NCBI RefSeq assembly: GCF_022531965.1
Contig: NZ_CP092831.1
Span: 4,163,001-4,227,000 of the forward strand
DNA: 64,000 bases
Direction: 5' to 3'
From: Paenibacillus peoriae
Lineage (GTDB): Bacteria > Bacillota > Bacilli > Paenibacillales > Paenibacillaceae
Made by a program: the position numbers and the translations under genes. Position 1 is the first letter of the stretch; each line of letters opens with the position of its first letter. Under the pieces are notes generated by a model. It was not told where the DNA came from and made no database searches. It saw only the letters and a program-made list of their open reading frames with translations. Below are positions 8,239 to 15,984 of this stretch, piece after piece.

Positions 8239-9261
8239 TCAGTTCAGCTTTAGGACCGATTCTCTGTGGTTGATGACCGGATTCATACGGATGATTTCTG
8301 ACAGCTCCTCATGATCCTGTTCTTTTTGATCAATTTTCTCCAGCAGTAGCCTGGCACTCCTTTTCCCCATTTCAAAACTCGGCTGGGAAACGGTTGTGAT
8401 CGGCGGATTATAAAAAGACGCAAAGGATACATCATCTATGCCAATCAAGGAAAAGTCATTAGGTATGGTCAGATGATTATTTTTGGCAAAGATCAGCACC
8501 TGCTCCAAAATCATGTCATTCGTAGCAATGATTGCGGTGGGCGGGTTCTCCATGTGGAATAGTTGTCCAATCAGATTAGGCATTTCATCCAACCTGCCGC
8601 TTTTGATATAGTTTTCATTCACGGGTATGTCATGTTTACCCAGCGTATTTCGGTAACCTGACAGTCGCTCACTTCGTGTGGTGATCGCTTTTTTGCCTAA
8701 GGGGAACGTGATAATCCCAATGTTGTTATGACCATGCTCAATGAGTGCTTCAACCGCAAGCTCGCTGGCCTTTTCATTATTCAGTAGCACCGTATCTACG
8801 CTGAGTTCATCGATTTTTCGGTCCACAAACACGAAGGGATAGCCATTTTTGACAAGGGAAACATATAATTTCTTGTTCTCTTCCGTCGGGAAAATGATAA
8901 GTCCATCCACTTGCCGAGCAATCATCGACTGGACATACTTTTTCTCTTTTAGCGAATCATCATCGGTATTGCAGACAATGACCTGGACATTTTCCAGTTG
9001 GCATTCATCTTCAATGGCACGCACGACTTCTGTTGTAAATCTCGATAAAATGGTTGAAGAAATAACCCCCACAATGAAGGTCTTCTTCTGCTTGAGACTA
9101 CGTGCCACCTCATTGGGTATATAACTGAGATCCTCAATCGCTTGCTCGATCTTCTTCTTGGTGTTTTCACTCATATAGTTGTATCTCTTTTGCAGAAACT
9201 GCGAAACTGTACTCTTCGACACCCCGGCACGTTCTGCAACTTCCTTCATCGTTGTTACCAT
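8239..9261 (-). CDS. LacI-family transcriptional repressor, KdgR-like
   Basis: A 340-residue DNA-binding regulator. Residues 4-25 are the LacI helix-turn-helix (TMKEVAERAGVSKSTVSQFL) and are followed by the hinge IPNEVARSLKQKKT. The rest is the periplasmic-binding-like sensor domain, including AIIATNDMILEQVL and IGIDDVSFASFYNPPITTVSQP. The RYNYMSENTKKKIEQAI stretch after the recognition helix resembles Bacillus KdgR, the pectin-breakdown repressor (recalled, not searched). It precedes the PTS and cupin genes on the same strand and likely binds the palindrome at 7951. AAAGGAGGG precedes the ATG. Confidence 0.85.
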   Translation of the reverse strand: MVTTMKEVAERAGVSKSTVSQFLQKRYNYMSENTKKKIEQAIEDLSYIPNEVARSLKQKKTFIVGVISSTILSRFTTEVVRAIEDECQLENVQVIVCNTDDDSLKEKKYVQSMIARQVDGLIIFPTEENKKLYVSLVKNGYPFVFVDRKIDELSVDTVLLNNEKASELAVEALIEHGHNNIGIITFPLGKKAITTRSERLSGYRNTLGKHDIPVNENYIKSGRLDEMPNLIGQLFHMENPPTAIIATNDMILEQVLIFAKNNHLTIPNDFSLIGIDDVSFASFYNPPITTVSQPSFEMGKRSARLLLEKIDQKEQDHEELSEIIRMNPVINHRESVLKLN

Positions 9262-9334
9262 AATTACCCTCCTTTCTTTTTCTGCATGTCAGGCATGTTA
9301 ATTTTCAAATATATATATTCTGCAACCTGTATGT

Positions 9335-9351
9335 AAAGTGAATTTCACTTT
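9335..9351 (-). promoter_or_regulatory. Palindrome at the LacI-regulator promoter
   Basis: AAAGTGAATTTCACTTT is a perfect 8-1-8 inverted repeat. A minus-strand TATAAT (9352-9357) lies immediately upstream, so the palindrome covers the expected transcription start of the regulator gene. Its sequence differs from the operator at 7951. Confidence 0.5.
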
Positions 9352-9560
9352 ATTATATACCTTCTTTTACAGCAGGAAAATATAATAAATGAAGAGTTAG
9401 AGCGTGCCTCTACCTCATATACAAGCGCGGCCAAAAATACGGGGTGGAAACTCCTTCACGAATCTTTTACAAGAGGAACTTTCCTACTTAGCTTGATAAT
9501 CCGTTGTTATAAATCTATTGATTTCGAACGAAATCTTAGAAATACACGAATTTTATGAAC

Positions 9561-9589
9561 TTGTTTGATGGAAGATTTGAACATAAAAT
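9561..9589 (+). promoter_or_regulatory. SigmaA-type promoter of the GH5 endoglucanase
   Basis: TTGTTT (9561-9566), a 17-base spacer and TAAAAT (9584-9589), placing the start of transcription near 9596, about 45 bases before the ATG. Confidence 0.5.
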
Positions 9590-9594
9590 AAAAA

Positions 9595-9608
9595 TGTAAT
9601 CGATTACA
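9595..9608. promoter_or_regulatory. Palindromic operator on the GH5 transcription start
   Basis: TGTAATCGATTACA is a perfect palindrome lying directly after the -10 box. It matches the CcpA cre consensus at 12 of 14 positions and shares the ATCGAT centre of the operator at 7951, so either CcpA or the nearby LacI-family repressor could bind it. Confidence 0.55.
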
Positions 9609-9639
9609 AATTATTTTAAATAAAGGAGGAAGCAGAATT

Positions 9640-10833
9640 ATGAAGAAAAAAGGATTAAAAAAAACATTTTTCGTCATTGCCTCCCTCGTAATGGGCTTCA
9701 CACTGTATGGCTATACACCAGCTTCTGCAGATGCAGCCAGTGTGAAAGGATATTATCACACCCAAGGAAACAAGATTGTAGACGAATCCGGGAAAGAAGC
9801 GGCATTTAACGGCCTGAACTGGTTCGGTCTGGAAACTCCTAATTACACCTTGCATGGACTGTGGAGCCGCTCAATGGACGACATGCTGGATCAGGTGAAG
9901 AAAGAAGGCTACAATCTGATTCGTCTGCCTTACAGCAATCAGTTGTTCGATTCCAGTTCCCGTCCAGACAGTATTGATTATCACAAAAACCCTGATCTAG
10001 TCGGGTTAAACCCGATTCAAATTATGGACAAGCTGATCGAAAAAGCTGGACAACGCGGTATTCAGATTATCCTTGACCGTCACCGTCCAGGCTCAGGCGG
10101 GCAATCCGAGCTGTGGTACACATCCCAGTACCCTGAGTCTCGCTGGATTAGTGACTGGAAAATGTTGGCTGACCGTTATAAAAACAACCCCACCGTCATT
10201 GGTGCGGATTTGCACAACGAGCCACACGGTCAAGCAAGCTGGGGTACAGGCAATGCCTCCACAGACTGGCGTCTGGCGGCACAACGTGCAGGGAATGCGA
10301 TTCTGTCCGTGAATCCGAATTGGCTGATTCTCGTAGAAGGTGTAGACCACAATGTACAAGGCAACAATAGCCAATACTGGTGGGGTGGCAACCTGACAGG
10401 TGTAGCCAACTATCCTGTCGTTCTGGACGTACCGAACCGTGTCGTATATTCTCCACACGATTACGGCCCCGGTGTGTCTTCGCAGCCATGGTTCAACGAC
10501 CCGGCCTTCCCGTCCAACCTGCCTGCGATCTGGGATCAAACCTGGGGCTACATCAGCAAGCAAAACATAGCTCCGGTACTGGTCGGTGAATTCGGCGGTC
10601 GTAATGTTGATTTGTCTACTCCTGAGGGGAAATGGCAAAATGCACTCGTAGACTATATTGGTGCCAACAACCTGTACTTTACGTACTGGTCCCTGAATCC
10701 GAATAGCGGCGACACAGGCGGTCTGCTGCTGGATGACTGGACTACCTGGAATCGTCCGAAGCAAGATATGCTGGGTCGAATTATGAAGCCTGTTGTTTCC
10801 GTAGCCCAGCAAGCGGAAGCAGCAGCCGAATAG
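9640..10833 (+). CDS. Secreted endo-1,4-beta-glucanase, GH5 (E1-like)
   Basis: A 397-residue secreted cellulase. A signal peptide covers about residues 1-33 (basic start, hydrophobic core, cleavage near ASADAAS). The mature protein is a single GH5 barrel closely resembling Acidothermus E1: NWFGLETPNYTLHGLWSR, LDRHRPGSGGQSELWY, acid/base Glu194 in LHNEP, and nucleophile Glu317 in GEFGG. There is no carbohydrate-binding module. It cleaves internal beta-1,4 links of cellulose or related glucans outside the cell. AAAGGAGGA precedes the ATG; a promoter with an overlapping operator lies upstream and a terminator downstream, so it is a single-gene unit. Confidence 0.93.
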   Translation: MKKKGLKKTFFVIASLVMGFTLYGYTPASADAASVKGYYHTQGNKIVDESGKEAAFNGLNWFGLETPNYTLHGLWSRSMDDMLDQVKKEGYNLIRLPYSNQLFDSSSRPDSIDYHKNPDLVGLNPIQIMDKLIEKAGQRGIQIILDRHRPGSGGQSELWYTSQYPESRWISDWKMLADRYKNNPTVIGADLHNEPHGQASWGTGNASTDWRLAAQRAGNAILSVNPNWLILVEGVDHNVQGNNSQYWWGGNLTGVANYPVVLDVPNRVVYSPHDYGPGVSSQPWFNDPAFPSNLPAIWDQTWGYISKQNIAPVLVGEFGGRNVDLSTPEGKWQNALVDYIGANNLYFTYWSLNPNSGDTGGLLLDDWTTWNRPKQDMLGRIMKPVVSVAQQAEAAAE

Positions 10834-10860
10834 GCACAGGCCTTCAACTTCACTTAATTA

Positions 10861-10930
10861 AAAAAGCCGATTTTCCTCCTTCAGGCCAGATTATGCTGGG
10901 CTATGAAGATGTGGAGAAACGGCTTTTTTT
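10861..10930 (+). terminator. Terminator of the GH5 gene
   Basis: AAAAGCCG pairs with CGGCTTTT, supported by an inner CTCC/GGAG pairing, and ends in seven T. Confidence 0.8.
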
Positions 10931-11048
10931 GTTCTTCCAGTTTTACACATTGTAAATTCCCCATTGAATGGGTCATTTTGTAAACTAAATCTCTCTTTCA
11001 ACCGATAAATACATATGTTGGATTTTAATTTAGAAAGGAAGTATTCAT

Positions 11049-11378
11049 GTGATTATTTGGAAGGGTTTTGGTATTTTAAATATTATTATTCCAGGGATTT
11101 TATTTGTTATTGTCGGTAGTTTAGTATCCGCTCTAGGGCTTGACTCCATAGATTCCCGGCTGCCAATGGCTTTTGTGTTCATTGTGTCGGGAGTTATTAT
11201 CTGGTATTTGGGGAAAGCACTCAACTCCGACTCGGACAAAGTGCTAGTTGATATGGAAACGGGACAACGCTATCGAATGGGAACCCAGCACAGTCTATTT
11301 TTTATCCCTATGCATTATTGGGGCCCTGCCGGTCTAGCGATCGGATTTATTTTAATCGTTGCATCGATATTTATTTAA
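11049..11378 (+). CDS. Small membrane protein of unknown function
   Basis: A 109-residue protein with three predicted membrane helices (about residues 7-30, 38-56 and 89-109) and a polar loop between the second and third (LNSDSDKVLVDMETGQRYRMGTQHS). The start is GTG, with AAAGGAAG about eight bases upstream. I do not recognise the family. It stands alone, with its own terminator. Confidence 0.65.
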   Translation: MIIWKGFGILNIIIPGILFVIVGSLVSALGLDSIDSRLPMAFVFIVSGVIIWYLGKALNSDSDKVLVDMETGQRYRMGTQHSLFFIPMHYWGPAGLAIGFILIVASIFI

Positions 11379-11408
11379 CGTTGATTGCAAACATAAGCTA
11401 TTCCGAAC

Positions 11409-11447
11409 ACCGCAATGCGAGCTAGTTGCTCCCATTGCGGTCTTTTT
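11409..11447 (+). terminator. Terminator of the small membrane protein gene
   Basis: CCGCAATG pairs with CATTGCGG, 15-base loop, followed by TCTTTTT. Confidence 0.8.
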
Positions 11448-11523
11448 CCTTCTCGCAGGTCGATTATGCTCAGATACCGCTACGGTTTACCTGTAGGCCA
11501 ATGGGTTTGGGTCAGGGGAACAC

Positions 11524-12105
11524 CTAGCTCATGCTTCGACCTAGCTGCTCCACCTTGCTCAGCCAATCGTTGCGCTGCTGATCCGATAACTTATTCATAA
11601 GATCAATGGTCGTAGAACGCACTGGTTTGACACCACATAGATGCAGCGTGGAATCCTTCATCATCCGATGCCCAGGCTGTCCCTGGAAAAATCGGTAGTA
11701 CCAGTGCGGACCGTCCATCGTTGTAATGAGGCGAGCTGTTCTTCCTTTTAGAAGCTTGTCAGGCAAGGATTTTCCTTTTTGATACTTAAACGCAAACCCC
11801 GGCATAATGGTACGGTCAATGAAGCCTTTCATTAATGCAGGCAAGCTGCCCCACCAGATTGGAAAGACAAAAACAAGATGTTCTGCCCATTTAATCGACT
11901 CCTGTGCTTGGATCAAATCAGGTTCCAGCGGCAATTTATTACGATATCCACCTAATAGATTTGGGTTAAAATCCAACGCGGATAACTGCAACAAACGAAC
12001 CTCTGCTCCTGCAGCCTTCGCTCCTTTTACATAGGATTGAGCCAACGCTTCTCCATAACTGCCAGCGACTGGATTCCCTTGAATCACCAATATTTTTTTA
12101 GACAT
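11524..12105 (-). CDS. NAD(P)H:quinone oxidoreductase, flavodoxin-fold
   Basis: A 193-residue flavoprotein of the KefF/MdaB/YwrO type. It shows the phosphate-binding start KKILVIQGNPVAGSYGEALAQSY, the FMN-site segment WAEHLVFVFPIWWGSLPALMKGFIDR and a late GPHWYYR segment. It should reduce quinones or azo compounds by two electrons using NAD(P)H. A GTG nine bases upstream overlaps the ribosome site AGGAAG, so the ATG at 12105 is preferred. A TetR-type operator lies 34 bases upstream and the matching regulator gene is next door, suggesting induction by electrophiles or a xenobiotic. Confidence 0.87.
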   Translation of the reverse strand: MSKKILVIQGNPVAGSYGEALAQSYVKGAKAAGAEVRLLQLSALDFNPNLLGGYRNKLPLEPDLIQAQESIKWAEHLVFVFPIWWGSLPALMKGFIDRTIMPGFAFKYQKGKSLPDKLLKGRTARLITTMDGPHWYYRFFQGQPGHRMMKDSTLHLCGVKPVRSTTIDLMNKLSDQQRNDWLSKVEQLGRSMS

Positions 12106-12138
12106 ATAAGCCACTTCCTATCTTCACATTATGATTTT

Positions 12139-12156
12139 AGTTAGAAAACACTAACT
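12139..12156 (-). promoter_or_regulatory. TetR operator upstream of the quinone reductase
   Basis: AGTTAG-AAAACA-CTAACT: a perfect 6-6-6 inverted repeat between the regulator and the reductase. The same architecture recurs at 12773, upstream of the regulator itself. Confidence 0.7.
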
Positions 12157-12179
12157 TTATATTTAAAAAGAAAAGGTCA

Positions 12180-12764
12180 CTATTGACCTTTACTTAATAA
12201 AGCTGTTAAACGTTGTTTGACCTCTGTTGCAAATGGAACCAACTGCTGTGGAAGTTCACCTTCCAGGCTGGATACGGACAAGCGTGTAATAGCTCCAATG
12301 ATGAGCACACCGGATAGCTGAGCATCCTGCTTCGGCAGTTCACCTTGTTGAATCCCCTGTTCGATGAATTCAGTCAACGCCTCCAGCGGCTGACGCACAT
12401 TCTGGCTCTGGCTTGCTTCAACATACAGCTCATGATGCTGGGATAGTAGAAGCAAACCATACTGGTCCTCATCATGCATATTCAGCACTTCATCCACCAG
12501 TTGATGGAAACGACTAACGAAGTTCCCACTCTGCTTGCGATAGAAGTCAATTAAGGTGGTGTAGCTATTGCAATACTGCCCAAATACTTCCAAGGCCATC
12601 GCATCTTTGCTCTTAAAATGCTTATAAATCGCGGCATCCGTCACACCGGCAGCCTCTCCAATTTCTTTGACTGAAATCCCGTCAATTCCTTTGGTTGCAA
12701 ATAAGCACATCGCTGCCTGCAGAATATCTTTCTTTTTGCTGTCTATATGTGTTTTCTTGTTCAT
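12180..12764 (-). CDS. TetR family transcriptional regulator
   Basis: A 194-residue repressor. The N-terminal TetR helix-turn-helix spans about residues 9-57 (KKKDILQAAMCLFATKGIDGISVKEIG, then GVTDAAIYKHFKSKDAM); the rest is an all-helical ligand domain without recognisable residues. Matching inverted repeats upstream of its own start and of the downstream quinone reductase indicate autoregulation and control of that gene. No Shine-Dalgarno sequence precedes the ATG; instead TATAAT lies three bases before it. Confidence 0.88.
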   Translation of the reverse strand: MNKKTHIDSKKKDILQAAMCLFATKGIDGISVKEIGEAAGVTDAAIYKHFKSKDAMALEVFGQYCNSYTTLIDFYRKQSGNFVSRFHQLVDEVLNMHDEDQYGLLLLSQHHELYVEASQSQNVRQPLEALTEFIEQGIQQGELPKQDAQLSGVLIIGAITRLSVSSLEGELPQQLVPFATEVKQRLTALLSKGQ

Positions 12765-12772
12765 AAAATTAT

Positions 12773-12790
12773 AGTAAGTGATAACTAACT
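12773..12790 (-). promoter_or_regulatory. TetR operator at the regulator's own promoter
   Basis: AGTAAG-TGATAA-CTAACT, the same 6-6-6 layout as the site at 12139 with one arm mismatch. It abuts the TATAAT at 12768-12773. Confidence 0.6.
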
Positions 12791-12954
12791 AAAATGCAAA
12801 TTATATTTTTATGCAGGCTCATTCTATCTTCATACTTTCATTTGAAATATATTGTATTAAACCTAAATACCATGTTTTTATAAGTGAATGATCATAAATA
12901 CAATTAATGATACGTGTATCGCCACATTTTATTCATATAAAATAGATATGTAAT

Positions 12955-13160
12955 CGAATAAAACGGGCGCTCGGGCAGGCGGGACTCATTATGCTTAAGG
13001 TGCATGCAGTCACCCAGCAGGGAAAAGACTCAGGCAGTCTTGGCATATGAGCGACGAGCACATTTCCCCGCTGCAAAAAGTCGTGCACGCCATCCATAAC
13101 CAAAGCTCCAAGGCCGGTCTTCAGCTTTGGCATGTCGGACGCAAAGGCTCGTTGCCCCAA
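12955..13160 (+). pseudogene. Decayed fragment of an old-yellow-enzyme (NADH:flavin oxidoreductase) gene
   Basis: Two frames read as consecutive pieces of the OYE/YqjM barrel. Frame one, from 12955, gives RALGQAGLIMLKVHAVTQQ then DSGSLGI and a stop; after a frame change it gives MSDEHISPLQKVVHAIHNQ then GLQLWHVGRKGSLP. In intact YqjM-type enzymes the same order is found (GQVGLV, DLGIWSDEHI, KIGIQLAHAGRK). Only about 65 of roughly 340 residues remain, with no start and a frameshift. The open frame continues with unrelated sequence into the 3' end of the collagen-like gene. Matches are from memory of the family. Confidence 0.65.
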
Positions 13161-13203
13161 AAACAGCTGTATCTGCCTCTGGGTTGCCTCACCGCGAACA
13201 GTA

Positions 13204-14037
13204 TCATCCACTGGCTCGCACACTAAATTGAACAATTTCCACAATAATAGGTGTGCCGGAGGAAATTGCCTCCCCTTCGTTAAGGCGAATCGTCAGCGAT
13301 TCAGGTGTCAGTCTATACAATGTGCTTTCTTGTATCATTCCATTAATGTATAGATTGGCATAACTGTTGCTTCCGACATTAAACCGCTGAAAGGGCTCCT
13401 GTACACCATCTACAGAAAATTGATCCGCCATAATCGTGATTGAAGACTCAATTGTAGCAGGTGCAAAATAAAAATATCGCTCGGCTATGGGTATAATTTC
13501 AATATTTGAAATGTCAGCTGCCGGACCGGTTGGGCCTGTTATTCCTTGGGCTCCGGTTGGGCCCGCTATGCCCTGTGCTCCAGTAGGGCCGGGTGCACCT
13601 GTTGCACCTGAACTACCTTGGACGCCAGCCGGACCTGGCGCTCCCCGTGTTCCTGCTGGACCCTGTATTCCTGGTATTCCTTGGACTCCCGGTGTTCCCG
13701 CAGTTCCCGGTATGCCTTGTGCTCCTGCTAAACCTGGAATACCTTGTACCCCTGTTAACCCGGCTTCGCCTTGCTTCCCTGTCAAACCAGGAATACCCTG
13801 TGCTCCTGCCGAACCTGGAACACCCGGCTTTCCCGTCTTGCCCATTCTCCGCCTCCGCTTGGTAGGAGTATTTCTACATCTCCGTTGCATGATTAGCTTT
13901 GGATGCTTTTTGGCATGGAACCCCGTTTTTGTTCTACCTTTGAGTGAATAACTTGTTTTACACTTTTTACGTTTGTTGATCTTGCAATGTACGGTTCTTT
14001 TTCCTTGCCTTCTTAGTGATGAATCGCGTCTCCTCAT
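13204..14037 (-). CDS. Collagen-like repeat protein with C-terminal DUF4183
   Basis: A 277-residue protein. Residues 1-65 are very basic (many Arg and Lys). Next comes a run of about 35 Gly-X-Y triplets (GAQGIPGLTGKQGEAGLTG and similar) that would form a collagen-like triple helix. The last 100 residues resemble DUF4183, with the hallmark YANLYINGMIQESTLY. There is no signal peptide or LPXTG, as in spore-surface filament proteins. I start at the ATG at 14037: the upstream GTG lies inside the AAGGAGGTG ribosome site. A SigmaK-like promoter and a divergent DUF4183 gene support a role on the spore surface (inference). Confidence 0.82.
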   Translation of the reverse strand: MRRRDSSLRRQGKRTVHCKINKRKKCKTSYSLKGRTKTGFHAKKHPKLIMQRRCRNTPTKRRRRMGKTGKPGVPGSAGAQGIPGLTGKQGEAGLTGVQGIPGLAGAQGIPGTAGTPGVQGIPGIQGPAGTRGAPGPAGVQGSSGATGAPGPTGAQGIAGPTGAQGITGPTGPAADISNIEIIPIAERYFYFAPATIESSITIMADQFSVDGVQEPFQRFNVGSNSYANLYINGMIQESTLYRLTPESLTIRLNEGEAISSGTPIIVEIVQFSVRASG

Positions 14038-14076
14038 ACCAGTCGTATACACCTCCTTCTCACATGCTTATTTATG

Positions 14077-14103
14077 TATTGTATGCATATCCCTCTTTAG
14101 GGT
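14077..14103 (-). promoter_or_regulatory. SigmaK-like promoter of the collagen-like gene
   Basis: On the minus strand CATACAATA fits the SigmaK -10 pattern CATANNNTA exactly, and an AC lies 16 bases upstream as expected for the -35. It is about 40 bases before the start codon. Suggests late mother-cell expression. Confidence 0.5.
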
Positions 14104-14291
14104 TTTAGGCATTTGTAGGATGCCGATTCCAAGTATTCGCTTCCATCTGTATTTGTAGCAAAATAGGCCTTCTCCATTCACCCTATTATTAATAGAAAGG
14201 TTAATATGCCGTTTCCGAATAGGTTGAGAAATCATTTATTGATTAAGAGCCACCGAATGGCTCATACCAGTAAAGAAAGGAGATGAAAACT

Positions 14292-14705
14292 ATGCCCATC
14301 ATAAAACCTGTGTACACAGCAGTAGCTACTGCTCCCGTAGCAACTGGTGGTGCCATAAGCACGACTGTAACCCCAGCCGTGACTCGTTTTTTTGCAACAA
14401 TTACAGCCGGGATGATCGGAGCAACAACAACAACTATTCCTGCTGCAAGCTTCGTAGATGACGCCGACGCTCCAGTAGTTGCTTTACCAACATTAACGGC
14501 TACTGATTCTGCTAATTATTATATTAATGGAGTTATTCAGCAGAGTTCCTTATTCACCCTGACCACGGCAAGTCTGGTCATTGCCTCTGTAGATATTACA
14601 CCAGGTGTCCCCGCTGTCATAGAAATATCTGATTTTAGCGGCACAACCTCCACCATATCAACTCAGCCCACCATCTCTGCCCCTACCGTAACAATTATCA
14701 CTTAA
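14292..14705 (+). CDS. DUF4183 domain protein
   Basis: A 137-residue protein rich in Thr, Ala and Val. Its second half has the DUF4183 pattern NYYINGVIQQSSLFTLTTASLVI, aligning with the C-terminal domain of the collagen-like protein transcribed divergently 250 bases away. It has no signal peptide and no collagen repeats. An ATG at 14283 overlaps the AAAGGAG ribosome site, so the ATG at 14292 (nine-base spacing) is preferred. A small GAGCCA/TGGCTC hairpin lies just upstream of the ribosome site. Probably a surface or spore-coat component; function not established. Confidence 0.75.
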   Translation: MPIIKPVYTAVATAPVATGGAISTTVTPAVTRFFATITAGMIGATTTTIPAASFVDDADAPVVALPTLTATDSANYYINGVIQQSSLFTLTTASLVIASVDITPGVPAVIEISDFSGTTSTISTQPTISAPTVTIIT

Positions 14706-14776
14706 GACGTTTCATCCTTTTGATTCAAGATGGACTGAACGGTCATTCACACTGTACATTACCCCGTATAAGCTAG

Positions 14777-14816
14777 AAAAGACCGATTCAGATGTCGATA
14801 TCTGAATCGGTCTTTT
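14777..14816. terminator. Bidirectional terminator
   Basis: A perfect stem (AAGACCGATTCAGAT with its complement) flanked by A and T runs, between the convergent DUF4183 and cyclase genes. Confidence 0.9.
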
Positions 14817-14866
14817 AAGCTCAAGATGAATATACAATCGTTTTCAAATGACTGGGTACTGTATGA

Positions 14867-15604
14867 TTAAGGCAAAATAGCAAAGGAGCGCACTGGAAAT
14901 CCGGGGGAATCTTGAATGCTCGGAACGATATTATATATGACCGCGCCCGTCGGGGGCAACTTGTCCAAATTTGTCAGCATCTCAACTTGATACCGATCCT
15001 GCTCCAATATGTAATATTCCCCTACCAGCTTGCCAGCTTTGCGATAAGCTACAGAAGAATCCGTATCTAGCGTTTCATGTCCAATGGCAGCCACATTCCG
15101 TTCTTCTACCAAAAAGCGTAGCGCCTCTAGCGACCAGCCCGGACAGTGTGCATCTCCGGCGTCATCCTTGTTCGAGAAGGCATCTGAATCAGGCCAACGT
15201 TTGCTCCAATCACTGCGAAAAGCGACAAAGGACTGATCAGCAATGCGTCCATGCTCTTTCTCAAAGTCCAAAATATCCGCAACCGTAAGTTCATAGTCAG
15301 AATTAGCTGCAACGGCTGCTGAACGGTCAATGACAACGAGCGGCAAAACCAGCTCCTTCAATGAAAGCTCATGCAAGTAACGTTTGCCCTTCACAAAATG
15401 AACGGGTGCGTCAATGTGAGTCCCATACTGACCTGGAAAGCAGTATTGTTTTACAAAAAAGCCATCGTCGTGGGTAAACAGGGTATCCACCTGAACATTA
15501 TCGAATACTGGAAAATGAGGGATTTCAGGATAAAAAGCGTGGGACAAATCTACCCACTCTTTTTGCTTCAACAACTTCAAGATATCTGCTAAATGCTCTG
15601 CCAT
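14867..15604 (-). CDS. Cyclase family protein (kynurenine-formamidase-like)
   Basis: A 245-residue metal-dependent hydrolase of the cyclase family (PF04199). The signature QYGTHIDAPVHFV carries the His and Asp metal ligands, and VDLSHAFYPEIPHFP is the typical N-terminal opening. Members hydrolyse N-formylkynurenine or related amides and esters; no tryptophan-pathway gene is nearby, so the substrate is open. Of two in-frame ATGs the second (15604) is chosen, since AGGAGG lies ten bases before it but only one base before the first. Single-gene unit. Confidence 0.85.
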   Translation of the reverse strand: MAEHLADILKLLKQKEWVDLSHAFYPEIPHFPVFDNVQVDTLFTHDDGFFVKQYCFPGQYGTHIDAPVHFVKGKRYLHELSLKELVLPLVVIDRSAAVAANSDYELTVADILDFEKEHGRIADQSFVAFRSDWSKRWPDSDAFSNKDDAGDAHCPGWSLEALRFLVEERNVAAIGHETLDTDSSVAYRKAGKLVGEYYILEQDRYQVEMLTNLDKLPPTGAVIYNIVPSIQDSPGFPVRSFAILP

Positions 15605-15693
15605 GATGCCCATTCCTCCTCAGCTTTATTACAAGCCATTTTACCTGAGGATTCTGCAAAAATCTATAAATCGACCTTCCAGAATGTATAGAT

Positions 15694-15707
15694 TGAAATC
15701 GTTAACA
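15694..15707 (+). promoter_or_regulatory. cre-like site 1 of the pectate lyase region
   Basis: TGAAATCGTTAACA, 13 of 14 matches to the CcpA consensus, between the divergent cyclase and pectate lyase genes. Confidence 0.5.
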
Positions 15708-15770
15708 TTTTGAGAAAAAACACAAAAACAATTCCATATATTCATATATACATTTCCTATTCCGTGTGAT

Positions 15771-15784
15771 TGTTAACGTTTTCA
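15771..15784 (-). promoter_or_regulatory. Perfect cre site upstream of pectate lyase
   Basis: On the minus strand TGAAAACGTTAACA matches all 14 positions of TGWAARCGYTWNCW. It lies 201 bases upstream of the lyase ATG and points to catabolite repression by CcpA. The rest of the gap between the two genes shows no other feature. Confidence 0.75.
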
Positions 15785-15984
15785 TTATTACATATACGTC
15801 TTGATTGGAAAAAGTAGGGGTCTATTGAATTATATAAAAAATTCGACAAAAATTTTAGTATGTAACTTTTATTATATTAACAAATACTGGAACACGAAGT
15901 ATGATAGAAAATGTAGAAACCACAGGAGCACCCGGGACTCCCTTCGTTTGTCTACTCTATTCATCCAATATACGGAGGTATTTT

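Noticed and set aside
10093..10812. 239-codon minus-strand frame opposite the GH5 gene.
   Set aside because: Shadow of the well-supported cellulase frame.
13487..13951. Long Pro/Gly-rich plus-strand frame.
   Set aside because: It is the complement of the collagen-like Gly-X-Y repeat; no ribosome site.
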